From Burkholderia singularis (GTDB lineage: Bacteria > Pseudomonadota > Gammaproteobacteria > Burkholderiales > Burkholderiaceae): a stretch of 64,000 nt of DNA. The notes beneath the pieces are model-generated. The model did no database searches. It worked only from the letters and a program-made list of their open reading frames with translations, and was not told the DNA's origin. A program made the translations under genes and the position numbers. The DNA lies in the NCBI RefSeq assembly GCF_900176645.1, contig NZ_FXAN01000004.1, forward strand, positions 62,001-126,000. Reading direction: 5' to 3'. Of this stretch, positions 1 to 7,030 are shown piece after piece (position 1 is the stretch's first letter; every line of letters begins with the position of its first letter).

Positions 1-778
1 CCGCAAACGCGACGAGCGCGGCGATCGGCCAGAGCGCGAAGATCGCGGCGGCAAGTGGCAGGCCGATCGCCGGCACCTGCACGCAGCGGATCTCGGGGGT
101 GACGAGATACAGCGCGAACGTGCCGAGCGCAAGCGCGGTAACCACCACGGGATTGCCCGACAGTGCGACGAGGCCGAGCGCGAGGCCCCACCACAGCGCG
201 CCTTGCGTGGGCTTGTCGATCGCGCGCACCAGTCCGTAGACGAGCATCGCGATCCACGCAAACTGTGCGAGCTGCGGCGTGGTTTCATGACCGCGCTCGG
301 CAAGGCCGAAGCACGCGAGCAGCACGAGGAGCGCGCCGTCGGCGAGCGTGCGGCCGTAATCGCGCGGCTCGGGCTCGCCGCCGAACGCGTACTTGAACGG
401 CTGCACTTCGGCGCGCCGGCCAAGCAGATACGCGGCGTACCAAACAAATGCGGCCGCAACGCAGAACAGCACGCCCGCATAGACGCGCGACGCATTGCTC
501 GCATCGACCCACGGCAGCGCGCGGATCGCGAGGCTGCCGAGCCAATAGCCGAGCGGCGCGTCGGACGTGACGAATTTGCCGACGAGGTTCGGCAGCAGCC
601 AGTCTTGCAGCCCGCCTTGCGCCATCGTCCACATCACGCCGAAGCCCGCGGCGTCCTCGTTCTTCCATGGATCCCGGCCGAACAGCCCGAACGCCGCATA
701 GACGATGCAAAGCGTGAGCAGCAGCCAGCGCGGTAGCGCGCGAGTGGCGGAAGCGGTGAGGCGGACGACAGGCTTCAT
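1..778 (-). CDS. Glycosyltransferase family 39 (ArnT/PMT-like) membrane protein, N-terminal part
   Basis: The gene starts at the ATG complementary to 776-778 and runs off the left edge, so only about 259 N-terminal residues are present. The protein opens MKPVVRLTAS and then has a hydrophobic segment. The first periplasmic loop carries an acidic motif (DPWKNEDA), the usual site of catalytic Asp/Glu in GT-C enzymes that use polyprenyl-phosphate sugars. Several more membrane helices follow (for example LLVLLACFGLAERG and ALALGTFALYLV). The family moves sugars from lipid carriers to lipid A, protein or other envelope targets. The acceptor cannot be told from this fragment. It faces away from rpmE2 across a 225-base gap. 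Confidence 0.72.
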   Translation of the reverse strand, partial: MKPVVRLTASATRALPRWLLLTLCIVYAAFGLFGRDPWKNEDAAGFGVMWTMAQGGLQDWLLPNLVGKFVTSDAPLGYWLGSLAIRALPWVDASNASRVYAGVLFCVAAAFVWYAAYLLGRRAEVQPFKYAFGGEPEPRDYGRTLADGALLVLLACFGLAERGHETTPQLAQFAWIAMLVYGLVRAIDKPTQGALWWGLALGLVALSGNPVVVTALALGTFALYLVTPEIRCVQVPAIGLPLAAAIFALWPIAALVAFA

Positions 779-927
779 GCAGATGGAAGGCAGAGGATGA
801 GCGAAGCGCCCGCCGGGTGAGCGGCGGGCCGTTTTGAGCATCCGGCATTGTAGACGCACGGCGCCACACGCGTCAGAAGCCGGTCCGGCCGCGCGCGGGC
901 AGGCGGCGGCACGGGTTGAGCGAAGAC

Positions 928-955
928 AAAAAAAGGCAGCCTGGGCTGCCTTTTT
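928..955 (-). terminator. Rho-independent terminator of rpmE2
   Basis: The arms AAGGCAGCC and GGCTGCCTT flank a 1-2 base centre, with an A-run on the left and a T-run on the right, so it can work in both directions. On the minus strand it lies about 50 bases past the rpmE2 stop and ends in a U-tract. Confidence 0.85.
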
Positions 956-1003
956 CTGCGGAACCGGCCGAGCGCGACGCGAGGGCCGGTAAGCACGCGA
1001 CGC

Positions 1004-1267
1004 TTACTTCGCGGCCTTGCCGCTTGCGCGTGCGCCGAACTTGTTCTTGAACTTCTCGACACGGCCGGCCGTGTCCATGATCTTCTGCTGGCCGGTGTAG
1101 AACGAGTGCGATTCCGACGACACTTCGATCTTCGCGAGCGGATAGGTCTTGCCGTCGAGTTCGATCGTTTCGCGCGTTTGGATCGTCGAGCGCGTCACGA
1201 ACTTGAAGCCGTTCGACATGTCTTGGAAAACGACTTCGCGGTAATCCGGATGAATGCCTTGTTTCAT
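1004..1267 (-). CDS. rpmE2: 50S ribosomal protein L31 type B
   Basis: This 87-residue protein begins [16 protein letters not shown], the L31 signature, and contains [11 protein letters not shown] and a basic C-terminus. It lacks the CxxC zinc ligands of type A L31, so it is the zinc-independent B form (RpmE2/YkgM-like). L31 sits at the bridge between the ribosomal subunits. In many bacteria the B form replaces the zinc form when zinc is short and is repressed by Zur; I did not identify a Zur box here. It has its own terminator at 928-955 and a 218-base gap to mtfA upstream. Confidence 0.95.
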   Translation of the reverse strand: MKQGIHPDYREVVFQDMSNGFKFVTRSTIQTRETIELDGKTYPLAKIEVSSESHSFYTGQQKIMDTAGRVEKFKNKFGARASGKAAK

Positions 1268-1485
1268 GGTTTTTCCTGAGTAAAAACGGTAGCCAGCCCG
1301 CCGCTTTTTGCGATGCCGCGAACGCCGTTACGTCGCCCGCGGTGGTGTTCCGTCTGGTTTGAGTCAGCCAGTTCGCCAGTTCTCACCAGTTCGTTACGCA
1401 GCCGCCAAAGCCCGACGCGAGCCACTTGCCTGAGGTCGAAAGCTCGCGATTATGCCAGAAAATCAGATGCTTGGCGAATTTTTTG
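1268..1485. promoter_or_regulatory. rpmE2 leader and probable promoter region
   Basis: There is no coding sequence. Read on the minus strand, a CATAAT hexamer (complement of 1449-1454) could be the -10 of rpmE2, giving a leader of about 175 bases. A TTGACA (complement of 1484-1489) overlaps the mtfA stop but lies 29 bases from that -10, so the two do not make a normal pair. Confidence 0.3.
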
Positions 1486-2331
1486 TCAAATGCGCGCGGG
1501 CGCGCCCGTGAGGATGCCCGTTTGCGCGGGGTCCTGCCGGTAGTAGCGGGCGAGCAGTGCATACAGCTCGGGAAATTCGGCCTCGAACGGCCGCGGCTTG
1601 ACAAACAGTGCCTCGCTGCAGATCGCGAAGAACTCCGACGGATGGTCGGCCGCATACGGATCGATCAGCGAGTCTTGCTCGAAGCGCGGCCACGCGCGCT
1701 CCGGCACTGCGTCGACGCGGTCGCAGAAGCGATCGTATGCGTGGTCGAAGACGTCCGCCCAGCGCGCGCTGTCGAGCTCGGGCGCGTGCCAGCGCCGGAA
1801 CAGGGGCGGATGGCCGTCCGCCGCGCCGCTGATCATGTCGATCTTATGTGCGAACTCATGGATCACGACGTTGTACGCGTCCCGTCCGTCCGTCATCTGC
1901 ACGTCCTCCCACGACAGGATCACGGGGCCGCCTTCCCACGCTTCGCCGCTCGCATCGTGCTCGATTTCGTGGACGACGCCGTCCTCGTCCTCGACCGTCT
2001 TGCGGATCACGAACTCGCCGGGATAGACGACGACCCCGATCCAGCCCCGGTACAGTTCGAGCCCGAGATTCAGCACGGGCAGGCACGCCTGCACGGCGAT
2101 ACCCACCGCGATCGCATCGGTGAGTTCCAGTTCGTGCGCGGTCGAAAACGATTTTTGCGCGAGAAACAGGCTCGTCATCTCACGCAGGCGCTGCAAATCG
2201 CCGGCCGACAGATACGTGACGAACGGCAGGCGCTCGAGCGTTTGTTGCCAGAGCGGCTCCGGGATCGGGTGGGTGCGCAGCGCGCGGTCGCGGCGGCGCG
2301 TATCGAACCATCGGGTGAGTTTGGTGAGCAT
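1486..2331 (-). CDS. mtfA: MtfA-type zinc peptidase
   Basis: The 281-residue protein has the zinc-peptidase motif HEFAHKID at about 158-165 (H158, E159, H162) and a downstream acidic segment (DHPSEFFAICSEALF) that should supply the third ligand, as in the MtfA (M90) family. Length and layout match E. coli MtfA, which binds and inactivates the glucose repressor Mlc (DgsA) and has aminopeptidase activity. I see no signal peptide, so it is cytoplasmic. It lies 38 bases after the MFS gene and may be the last gene of a merR-MFS-mtfA transcript. Whether an Mlc partner exists here cannot be seen; the family call is firm, the regulatory role is inference. Confidence 0.9.
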   Translation of the reverse strand: MLTKLTRWFDTRRRDRALRTHPIPEPLWQQTLERLPFVTYLSAGDLQRLREMTSLFLAQKSFSTAHELELTDAIAVGIAVQACLPVLNLGLELYRGWIGVVVYPGEFVIRKTVEDEDGVVHEIEHDASGEAWEGGPVILSWEDVQMTDGRDAYNVVIHEFAHKIDMISGAADGHPPLFRRWHAPELDSARWADVFDHAYDRFCDRVDAVPERAWPRFEQDSLIDPYAADHPSEFFAICSEALFVKPRPFEAEFPELYALLARYYRQDPAQTGILTGAPARI

Positions 2332-2369
2332 CGAAACGGCGGGGTGAGGCGACAGGCGCTAAACGTACC

Positions 2370-3926
2370 TCAATCGATCTCTTTTTGCCAGGCGGCGAAC
2401 AGGCAGCCGCACACGGCGACGCCGATCAGGAAGTGAAACCCGTCGAGCGAGGACAGAAACGACGCCTGCTGCGCAATGGCCCGGCTCACCTGCGCAAGCG
2501 CGAGCGCGTGGGCTTCGTTCAATGCGTGGCCGGCCGCCTCGAAGCTGCGCGTCAGCATGGCGAAGGTTTGTTGAAAGATCGGATTGTAGACGTTTGCCTG
2601 CTCGACGAGCCGCGTCTGGTGTACCGCGAGCCGGTGTTGTTCGACGATGATCACGGAGGCCGTCGCAAACGAGATCGTCAATTGGCGCACGATGTTCTTC
2701 AGCCGATAGCTGTGCGTGTACTCGTCGATTTCGAACACGCGGAACGTCAAATTCGCGACCGGCAGCACGATGAATAGCAGCAGTAGCCCACGCAGCAGCA
2801 GCGGCGCGATGAGTGCGGCCTCGTCGACGTCGGGCGGCATGCGCGACATCCATAGCGCGGCTGCCGCAGCGATCGCGAAGCCGGGCACGATGATCCATTT
2901 CTTGTGCGTGACGAGTTTCGCGTAGCGCAGATAACCGAACAGCGCGGTCGCGGAGATCAGCGATGTTACGCCCACCAGGCGCCCGGCGTTTTCGACCGGA
3001 TAGCCGAGGCCGCTTTCGAGAAAGCGCGAAATCAAATAGCTGAAGCCCGTCGTCTCGTAGTAATAGAACATGTAGAGCAGCAGCCCGACCTGGAACGTGC
3101 GTTTGCGAAACGGCTGCAGCCGCACGAGCGGCGCCGGGTGATGCCATTGGTGATAGCCGAACCAGGCGAGCGCGGCGAGCCCGGCCGCCGCCAGCAGCAC
3201 GAGCGTCGGCGATCCGGTGAAAAGCTGAAAGCGCACCTGCTGCATGACGATCTGCAGCGCGCCTTGCGCGAGCGCGAAAATCACATATGGCCAGAAATGG
3301 CCGTTGTCGCGCTCGTCGGGCGGCGCATAGCCGGAGTCGGGGAGGGCGGCAAACGCGAGCGCCGCGAAACCGATGCCCGCCGGTATCGAGCAGGCGAACA
3401 GCGCGCGCCATGTGAAATGCGCGACGAGGAGGCCGCCCGCAATCGGCGCGAACGCGCTGCCGAGCAGCAGCATGATGAGGAACGCGCGCGTCGCGCGCGC
3501 ACGGGCCTGGGGCGCGAAGCTGATTTGAATCAGAATCCGGCACGCGCCCATCATCGGGCCGATGAAATAGCCCTGGAAGCCGCGTGCGAATGCGAGTTCG
3601 ATCGATGTGTCGGCGAGCGCCGCGGCGGCCGCGCCTAGCGAGAACATCAGCATGCATCCGGCGACGTAGCGGCGATGCCCGAGCCGGTCGATCCACCATT
3701 GCTGCTGCAGGATGCCGAGCACGGCGGTCACCGCATAGGCGCTCGACGCCCACACGAGTTCGTCCGGCGACGCATTGATGCCTCCCGCGATGTAGCTCGC
3801 GAAAAACGAGAAGATGGCGTTGTCGAAGTAATCGAGCCCGGTGACGACCGCGAGCACCCATGGAAAGAAATCGCCACGCAGATTCGCGGCGCTCCAGAGC
3901 GGTGGCGGGCTGGGCGGCGCGCTCAT
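2370..3926 (-). CDS. MFS transporter, DHA2 (EmrB/QacA-like) family
   Basis: The 518-residue protein has about 14 predicted membrane helices, typical of the 14-helix drug:H+ antiporter branch. Between helices 2 and 3 it has the MFS loop DRLGHRRYVAG, and a helix-4 region RGFQGYFIGPMMGACR. Its start overlaps the end of the upstream merR gene by four bases (ATGA), so the two are translationally coupled. That arrangement suggests efflux of a small molecule sensed by the MerR protein. The substrate is unknown. The soluble C-terminal stretch at about 440-490 is longer than in many homologues. Confidence 0.85.
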   Translation of the reverse strand: MSAPPSPPPLWSAANLRGDFFPWVLAVVTGLDYFDNAIFSFFASYIAGGINASPDELVWASSAYAVTAVLGILQQQWWIDRLGHRRYVAGCMLMFSLGAAAAALADTSIELAFARGFQGYFIGPMMGACRILIQISFAPQARARATRAFLIMLLLGSAFAPIAGGLLVAHFTWRALFACSIPAGIGFAALAFAALPDSGYAPPDERDNGHFWPYVIFALAQGALQIVMQQVRFQLFTGSPTLVLLAAAGLAALAWFGYHQWHHPAPLVRLQPFRKRTFQVGLLLYMFYYYETTGFSYLISRFLESGLGYPVENAGRLVGVTSLISATALFGYLRYAKLVTHKKWIIVPGFAIAAAAALWMSRMPPDVDEAALIAPLLLRGLLLLFIVLPVANLTFRVFEIDEYTHSYRLKNIVRQLTISFATASVIIVEQHRLAVHQTRLVEQANVYNPIFQQTFAMLTRSFEAAGHALNEAHALALAQVSRAIAQQASFLSSLDGFHFLIGVAVCGCLFAAWQKEID

Positions 3927-4426
3927 TTGACGCTTGCGCGCGCGCGGCGGCGGCCCTGCGCGGCTGCTTGGCGGCGCGCGATCAAGTCGTCGGCGCTTTC
4001 GCCGGCAAGCCGGCGCTCGACGTAATCGATATCGTGCTGCAATTCCTTCTTCAGCGCGCGTACTTCGTTCAACTCGCGCTGCGCGGCGGCGATACGCGCA
4101 TCGAGCGTCGCGATCTGGTGCGTAAGATCCGCGTGAATCTCGCGCAGCGACGCGTCCGAATAGCGCCGCCGTCCGTCGGCCGTTGGCTCGAGCGGGCGCT
4201 TGAGCATCTCGGTGATGCCGTGCAGCGAAAAACCCAGCGCCCGCAGACGCAGGATGCGCGCAAAGCGCTCGAGATCGTCGGCGTCGTACAGCCGATAGCG
4301 GCCTTCGCTGCGCGACGGCGTGACGAGCCCGCGCTCCTCGTAATACTTCAGTGTGCGCGGCGTCACGCCGAGCCGCTCGGCGGCGTCGCGCACGGTCAGC
4401 AGCAGAGTGGGCGGGGAGTCGCTCAT
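3923..4426 (-). CDS. MerR family transcriptional regulator
   Basis: A 167-residue protein with an N-terminal winged helix-turn-helix (TVRDAAERLGVTPRTLKYYE, about residues 11-30), the wing RYRLYDADDLER, then a long dimerisation helix at about 95-140 and a basic tail. The Cys ligands of the metal-sensing MerR, CueR or ZntR proteins are absent, and so is the SoxR-type Cys cluster. It is therefore probably a sensor of an organic ligand or of another stress. It overlaps the MFS gene and sits just downstream of a perfect palindrome next to a -10 hexamer (4468-4497), which fits autoregulation of the operon. Confidence 0.88.
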   Translation of the reverse strand: MSDSPPTLLLTVRDAAERLGVTPRTLKYYEERGLVTPSRSEGRYRLYDADDLERFARILRLRALGFSLHGITEMLKRPLEPTADGRRRYSDASLREIHADLTHQIATLDARIAAAQRELNEVRALKKELQHDIDYVERRLAGESADDLIARRQAAAQGRRRARASVK

Positions 4427-4467
4427 CGTGTGGGATTCCGGGGGGGGGCGAAGGACAGATGACGGTG

Positions 4468-4497
4468 ATTATAGATCAACGTGTACGTTCACGTACA
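4468..4497 (-). promoter_or_regulatory. Probable promoter and MerR operator of the merR-MFS operon
   Basis: On the minus strand a consensus TATAAT (complement of 4468-4473) lies just downstream of a perfect inverted repeat, TGTACGT-2-ACGTACA (4482-4497). The palindrome occupies the spacer and -35 side, which is where MerR-family activators bind. No good -35 hexamer is seen, as expected for such promoters. The TATAAT ends 41 bases before the merR start codon. Confidence 0.6.
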
Positions 4498-4508
4498 GGT
4501 TCGTGTGT

Positions 4509-4536
4509 AAAAAAACCGCCCCGGCGGGCGGTTTTT
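4509..4536 (-). terminator. Rho-independent terminator of rho
   Basis: AAAAACCGCCC and GGGCGGTTTTT pair around a 4-6 base loop, with A- and T-runs at the two sides. It lies 26 bases past the rho stop on the minus strand and can also act on the plus strand. Confidence 0.88.
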
Positions 4537-4561
4537 CATGCGCGGCGCCACGCAAGCTCTG

Positions 4562-5824
4562 TCAGCCGCCGCGGCGCATCAGGTCGAAGAATTCGCCGTT
4601 GCCCTTCGTCTGGCGGATCTTGTCGAGCAGGAATTCCATCGCCTCGACTTCGTCCATGTCGTGGATGAACTTGCGCAGTACCCAAATCTTCTGCAGGATG
4701 TCCGGCTTGATCAGCATTTCCTCGCGGCGCGTGCCGGACTTGTTCAGATTGATCGACGGATACACGCGCTTTTCCGCGAGACGGCGCTCGAGGTGCACTT
4801 CCATATTGCCGGTGCCCTTGAACTCTTCGTAGATCACGTCGTCCATGCGGCTGCCGGTTTCAATCAGTGCGGTGCCGATGATCGTCAGCGAGCCGCCTTC
4901 CTCGATGTTGCGCGCCGCGCCGAAGAAGCGCTTCGGGCGCTGCAGCGCATTCGCATCCACGCCGCCTGTCAGCACCTTGCCCGACGCCGGGATCACGGTG
5001 TTGTACGCGCGCGCGAGACGCGTGATCGAATCGAGCAGAATCACGACGTCGTGCTTCATCTCGACGAGGCGCTTGGCCTTCTCGATCACCATTTCGGCGA
5101 CCTGCACGTGACGCGTGGCCGGTTCGTCGAACGTCGACGCGATCACTTCGCCTGCGACCGAGCGCTGCATTTCGGTCACTTCTTCGGGGCGCTCGTCGAT
5201 CAGTAGCACGAACAGGATCACGTCCGGATGGTTCTGCTTGATCGCGTGCGCGATGTGCTGAAGCATCACGGTCTTGCCCGACTTCGGCGACGCCACGAGC
5301 AACCCGCGCTGGCCCTTGCCGATCGGCGCGATCATGTCGATGATGCGGCCCGTGACGTTTTCTTCGCCGCGCATGTCGCGCTCGAGCAAGAGCGGCTTGT
5401 TCGGGTGCAGCGGCGTGAGGTTCTCGAACATGATCTTGTGTTTCGAGGCCTCGGGCGGCTGCCCGTTGACTTTGTCGACCTTCACCAGCGCGAAATAGCG
5501 CTCGCCGTCCTTCGGCGTGCGGACTTCGCCTTCGATCGTGTCGCCGGTGTGCAGGTTGAAGCGGCGGATCTGCGACGGACTGATGTAGATATCGTCCGTA
5601 CTTGCGAGGTACGACATTTCCGGCGAACGCAGAAAGCCGAAGCCGTCGGGCAGCACTTCGAGCGTGCCGTCGCCGAAGATCGTTTCCCCCGTCTTGGCGC
5701 GCTTTTTAAGAATGGCGAACATCAGCTCCTGCTTGCGCAGGCGGTTCGCGTTTTCGATCTCCAGGCCGTTGGCCATTTCGATCAATTCGGACACGTGCAG
5801 AGACTTGAGCTCGGATAAATGCAT
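4562..5824 (-). CDS. rho: Transcription termination factor Rho
   Basis: The 420-residue protein is full length. It has the N-terminal helix-extension ([17 protein letters not shown]), the OB-fold RNA-binding domain ([20 protein letters not shown], about 61-80) and the RecA-type ATPase core. The P-loop ASPKSGKT has its lysine at K184, followed by [15 protein letters not shown] and the Q/R-loop region ([21 protein letters not shown]). Rho is the hexameric RNA translocase that ends unstructured C-rich transcripts. It follows trxA in the same direction with a 194-base gap, an order shared with many proteobacteria. Rho usually represses its own leader; the gap is long enough for that, but no element was proven. 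Confidence 0.98.
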   Translation of the reverse strand: MHLSELKSLHVSELIEMANGLEIENANRLRKQELMFAILKKRAKTGETIFGDGTLEVLPDGFGFLRSPEMSYLASTDDIYISPSQIRRFNLHTGDTIEGEVRTPKDGERYFALVKVDKVNGQPPEASKHKIMFENLTPLHPNKPLLLERDMRGEENVTGRIIDMIAPIGKGQRGLLVASPKSGKTVMLQHIAHAIKQNHPDVILFVLLIDERPEEVTEMQRSVAGEVIASTFDEPATRHVQVAEMVIEKAKRLVEMKHDVVILLDSITRLARAYNTVIPASGKVLTGGVDANALQRPKRFFGAARNIEEGGSLTIIGTALIETGSRMDDVIYEEFKGTGNMEVHLERRLAEKRVYPSINLNKSGTRREEMLIKPDILQKIWVLRKFIHDMDEVEAMEFLLDKIRQTKGNGEFFDLMRRGG

Positions 5825-6018
5825 ACGGAGATCCCGCCAGGGAGGAGATGCGACGAAAAGAAATAGGGAGGAGGGCGAGCGGAAGCGCTCAGAGATTTAT
5901 AGTCGTCTTAACGACGCTTTTGATTCTAGCACACGCCAATTCGGGCTTGAGCGCCCGGCTGGCGGATTTCTCGGCGCACGTGTTGCCGGCTGACAACACG
6001 TGCGCGCGATTCGGCCGA
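5825..6018 (-). promoter_or_regulatory. rho leader
   Basis: No gene. Read on the minus strand it holds TAGAAT (complement of 5923-5928) and TATAAA (complement of 5896-5901) as possible -10 hexamers, each without a good -35. A small inverted repeat GTCGT-4-ACGAC lies at 5903-5916. The trxA end hairpin is at 5974-6005. Confidence 0.35.
5974..6005 (-). terminator. Perfect 12-bp stem-loop 13 bases after the trxA stop, without U-tract
   Basis: GCGCACGTGTTG (5974-5985) pairs perfectly with CAACACGTGCGC (5994-6005) around an 8-base loop. No T-run follows on either strand. It may be a 3'-end stabiliser, a weak terminator, or an element separating trxA from rho. Confidence 0.55.
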
Positions 6019-6345
6019 TTAGAGATGGCTGTCGAGGAATGCGGTCAATTGCGATTTCGACAGTGCGCCGACCTTCTGCGCGGCCACGGCGCCGTTTTTG
6101 AACAGAATCAGCGTCGGAATGCCGCGCACGCCGAATTTCGCGGGCGTGCCTTGGTTGTCGTCGACGTTGATTTTCGCGATTTGCAGCTTTTCGCCGTAAT
6201 CTTTCGCGACTTCGTCGAGGATCGGCGCGATCATCTTGCACGGGCCGCACCATTCGGCCCAGAAGTCCAGGAGCACGGGCTTGTCGGACTTGACGACGTC
6301 CTGTTCGAACGATGCGTCGCTGATATGTTTGATCTGTTCGCTCAT
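6019..6345 (-). CDS. trxA: Thioredoxin 1
   Basis: A 108-residue thioredoxin with the redox motif WCGPC (W32, C33, C36), the buried Asp in LLDFWAEW and the cis-proline in RGIPTLILF. The start [10 protein letters not shown] was chosen because it gives the family length and has an AGAGGT Shine-Dalgarno at 6355-6360; a longer in-frame extension upstream looks non-native. It reduces cytoplasmic disulfides, including those of ribonucleotide reductase and PAPS reductase, with electrons from thioredoxin reductase. It lies upstream of rho in the same direction. Confidence 0.97.
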   Translation of the reverse strand: MSEQIKHISDASFEQDVVKSDKPVLLDFWAEWCGPCKMIAPILDEVAKDYGEKLQIAKINVDDNQGTPAKFGVRGIPTLILFKNGAVAAQKVGALSKSQLTAFLDSHL

Positions 6346-6766
6346 TGTGTTAGTACCTCTTTCGTTTCGGGGACCGCCTGCGCCGGCCGCCCGAGGGCTT
6401 TGCCGGTTGCCGGGGCGGGAGGCTCCGCTCTTGCGAAAAGAAGGGCGTGAGCGCTGCATGCCGCGGTTCGCGGGTCATTCGGGCGTCATATTAGCCTAAA
6501 TTGCTATCCGTTGTTGACGGCGATAGTAGCCGTCACGTGAATAGGGGCGTACTGCATGCCCCGGCTTCGGCGTCCATGCGATGGCTATATGGGAGCGGCC
6601 GTTCGGATTGCAAGAGGCGCGGTGCAGCGGGCAGGCGTCGAACCCGGGCGTCAACGCTTTGGCCGGCGCGCGCCGAGTATGCCGGGGCGGGCGCAAGCGG
6701 CGCCGCGCCGGCGGGCGCGATGCGAATAACGGTCGCGTTGCGCATGAAGCGGTGTTAGAATGCGCC
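6346..6766. other. Gene-free 420-base region between trxA and the SRP RNA
   Basis: No reading frame here looks native on either strand. Toward trxA, a TAATAT (complement of 6488-6493) could be a -10. An inverted repeat TGACGGC-7-GCCGTCA occupies 6515-6535. Toward the SRP RNA, TAGAAT at 6756-6761 is a probable -10 ending 5-6 bases before the RNA. Confidence 0.5.
6756..6761 (+). promoter_or_regulatory. Probable -10 of the SRP RNA gene
   Basis: TAGAAT lies 5-6 bases before the likely 5' end of the SRP RNA. No -35 at normal spacing is convincing. Confidence 0.45.
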
Positions 6767-6866
6767 GTGACGGGCCTCCTCGCATGGTGGGGCGGTCAAC
6801 CTGGTCAGGTCGGGAACGAAGCAGCCACAGCCGTTTTCCGCCAGTGCCGAGGGTCGGGCTCGTCAC
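6767..6866 (+). ncRNA. ffs: Bacterial small SRP RNA (4.5S RNA)
   Basis: The universal SRP domain IV core is present: GGTCAGGTCGGGAACGAAGC at 6803-6822 holds the tetraloop-side and asymmetric-loop sequences that bind Ffh. The ends pair (TGACGGGCC near 6768 with GGGCTCGTCA near 6856-6865, one G-U), closing a single long hairpin of about 100 nt, the size of the minimal bacterial form without an Alu domain. It works with Ffh to deliver inner-membrane proteins to FtsY/SecYEG. Position just before dnaX matches other Burkholderia. Ends are good to a few bases. Confidence 0.93.
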
Positions 6867-7018
6867 CTTCCGCTTCCTTCCCCGTCTTCTCGTCTTTTTC
6901 TCTCCTGTTTGATCTTCGCATTGCACGTCGGCTGCGTATCAGCGTCGCGCGTGTCCGGCAGCGTTTTGTCTCGTTTGTTCGGGGTGTCGGGCTTGTCGGC
7001 GCGGCGCGGCGTTGCTGA

Positions 7019-7024
7019 TACAAT
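7019..7024 (+). promoter_or_regulatory. Probable -10 of dnaX
   Basis: TACAAT ends 7 bases before the dnaX ATG, so transcription would begin at or next to the start codon. No Shine-Dalgarno is seen in between. Confidence 0.45.
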
Positions 7025-7030
7025 TTCCCG

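Noticed and set aside
285-869. A 194-residue minus-strand open frame over the start of the window
   Set aside because: It is Arg/Ala-rich and overlaps the true glycosyltransferase-39 frame, which has membrane helices and the acidic motif.
1449-1489. TTGACA and CATAAT as a promoter pair for rpmE2
   Set aside because: They are 29 bases apart, too far for a sigma-70 promoter; only the CATAAT is kept as a weak candidate.
1426-2436. A 336-residue plus-strand open frame opposite mtfA
   Set aside because: It is the complement of mtfA, which has an HExxH motif and family length; the opposite frame has no features.
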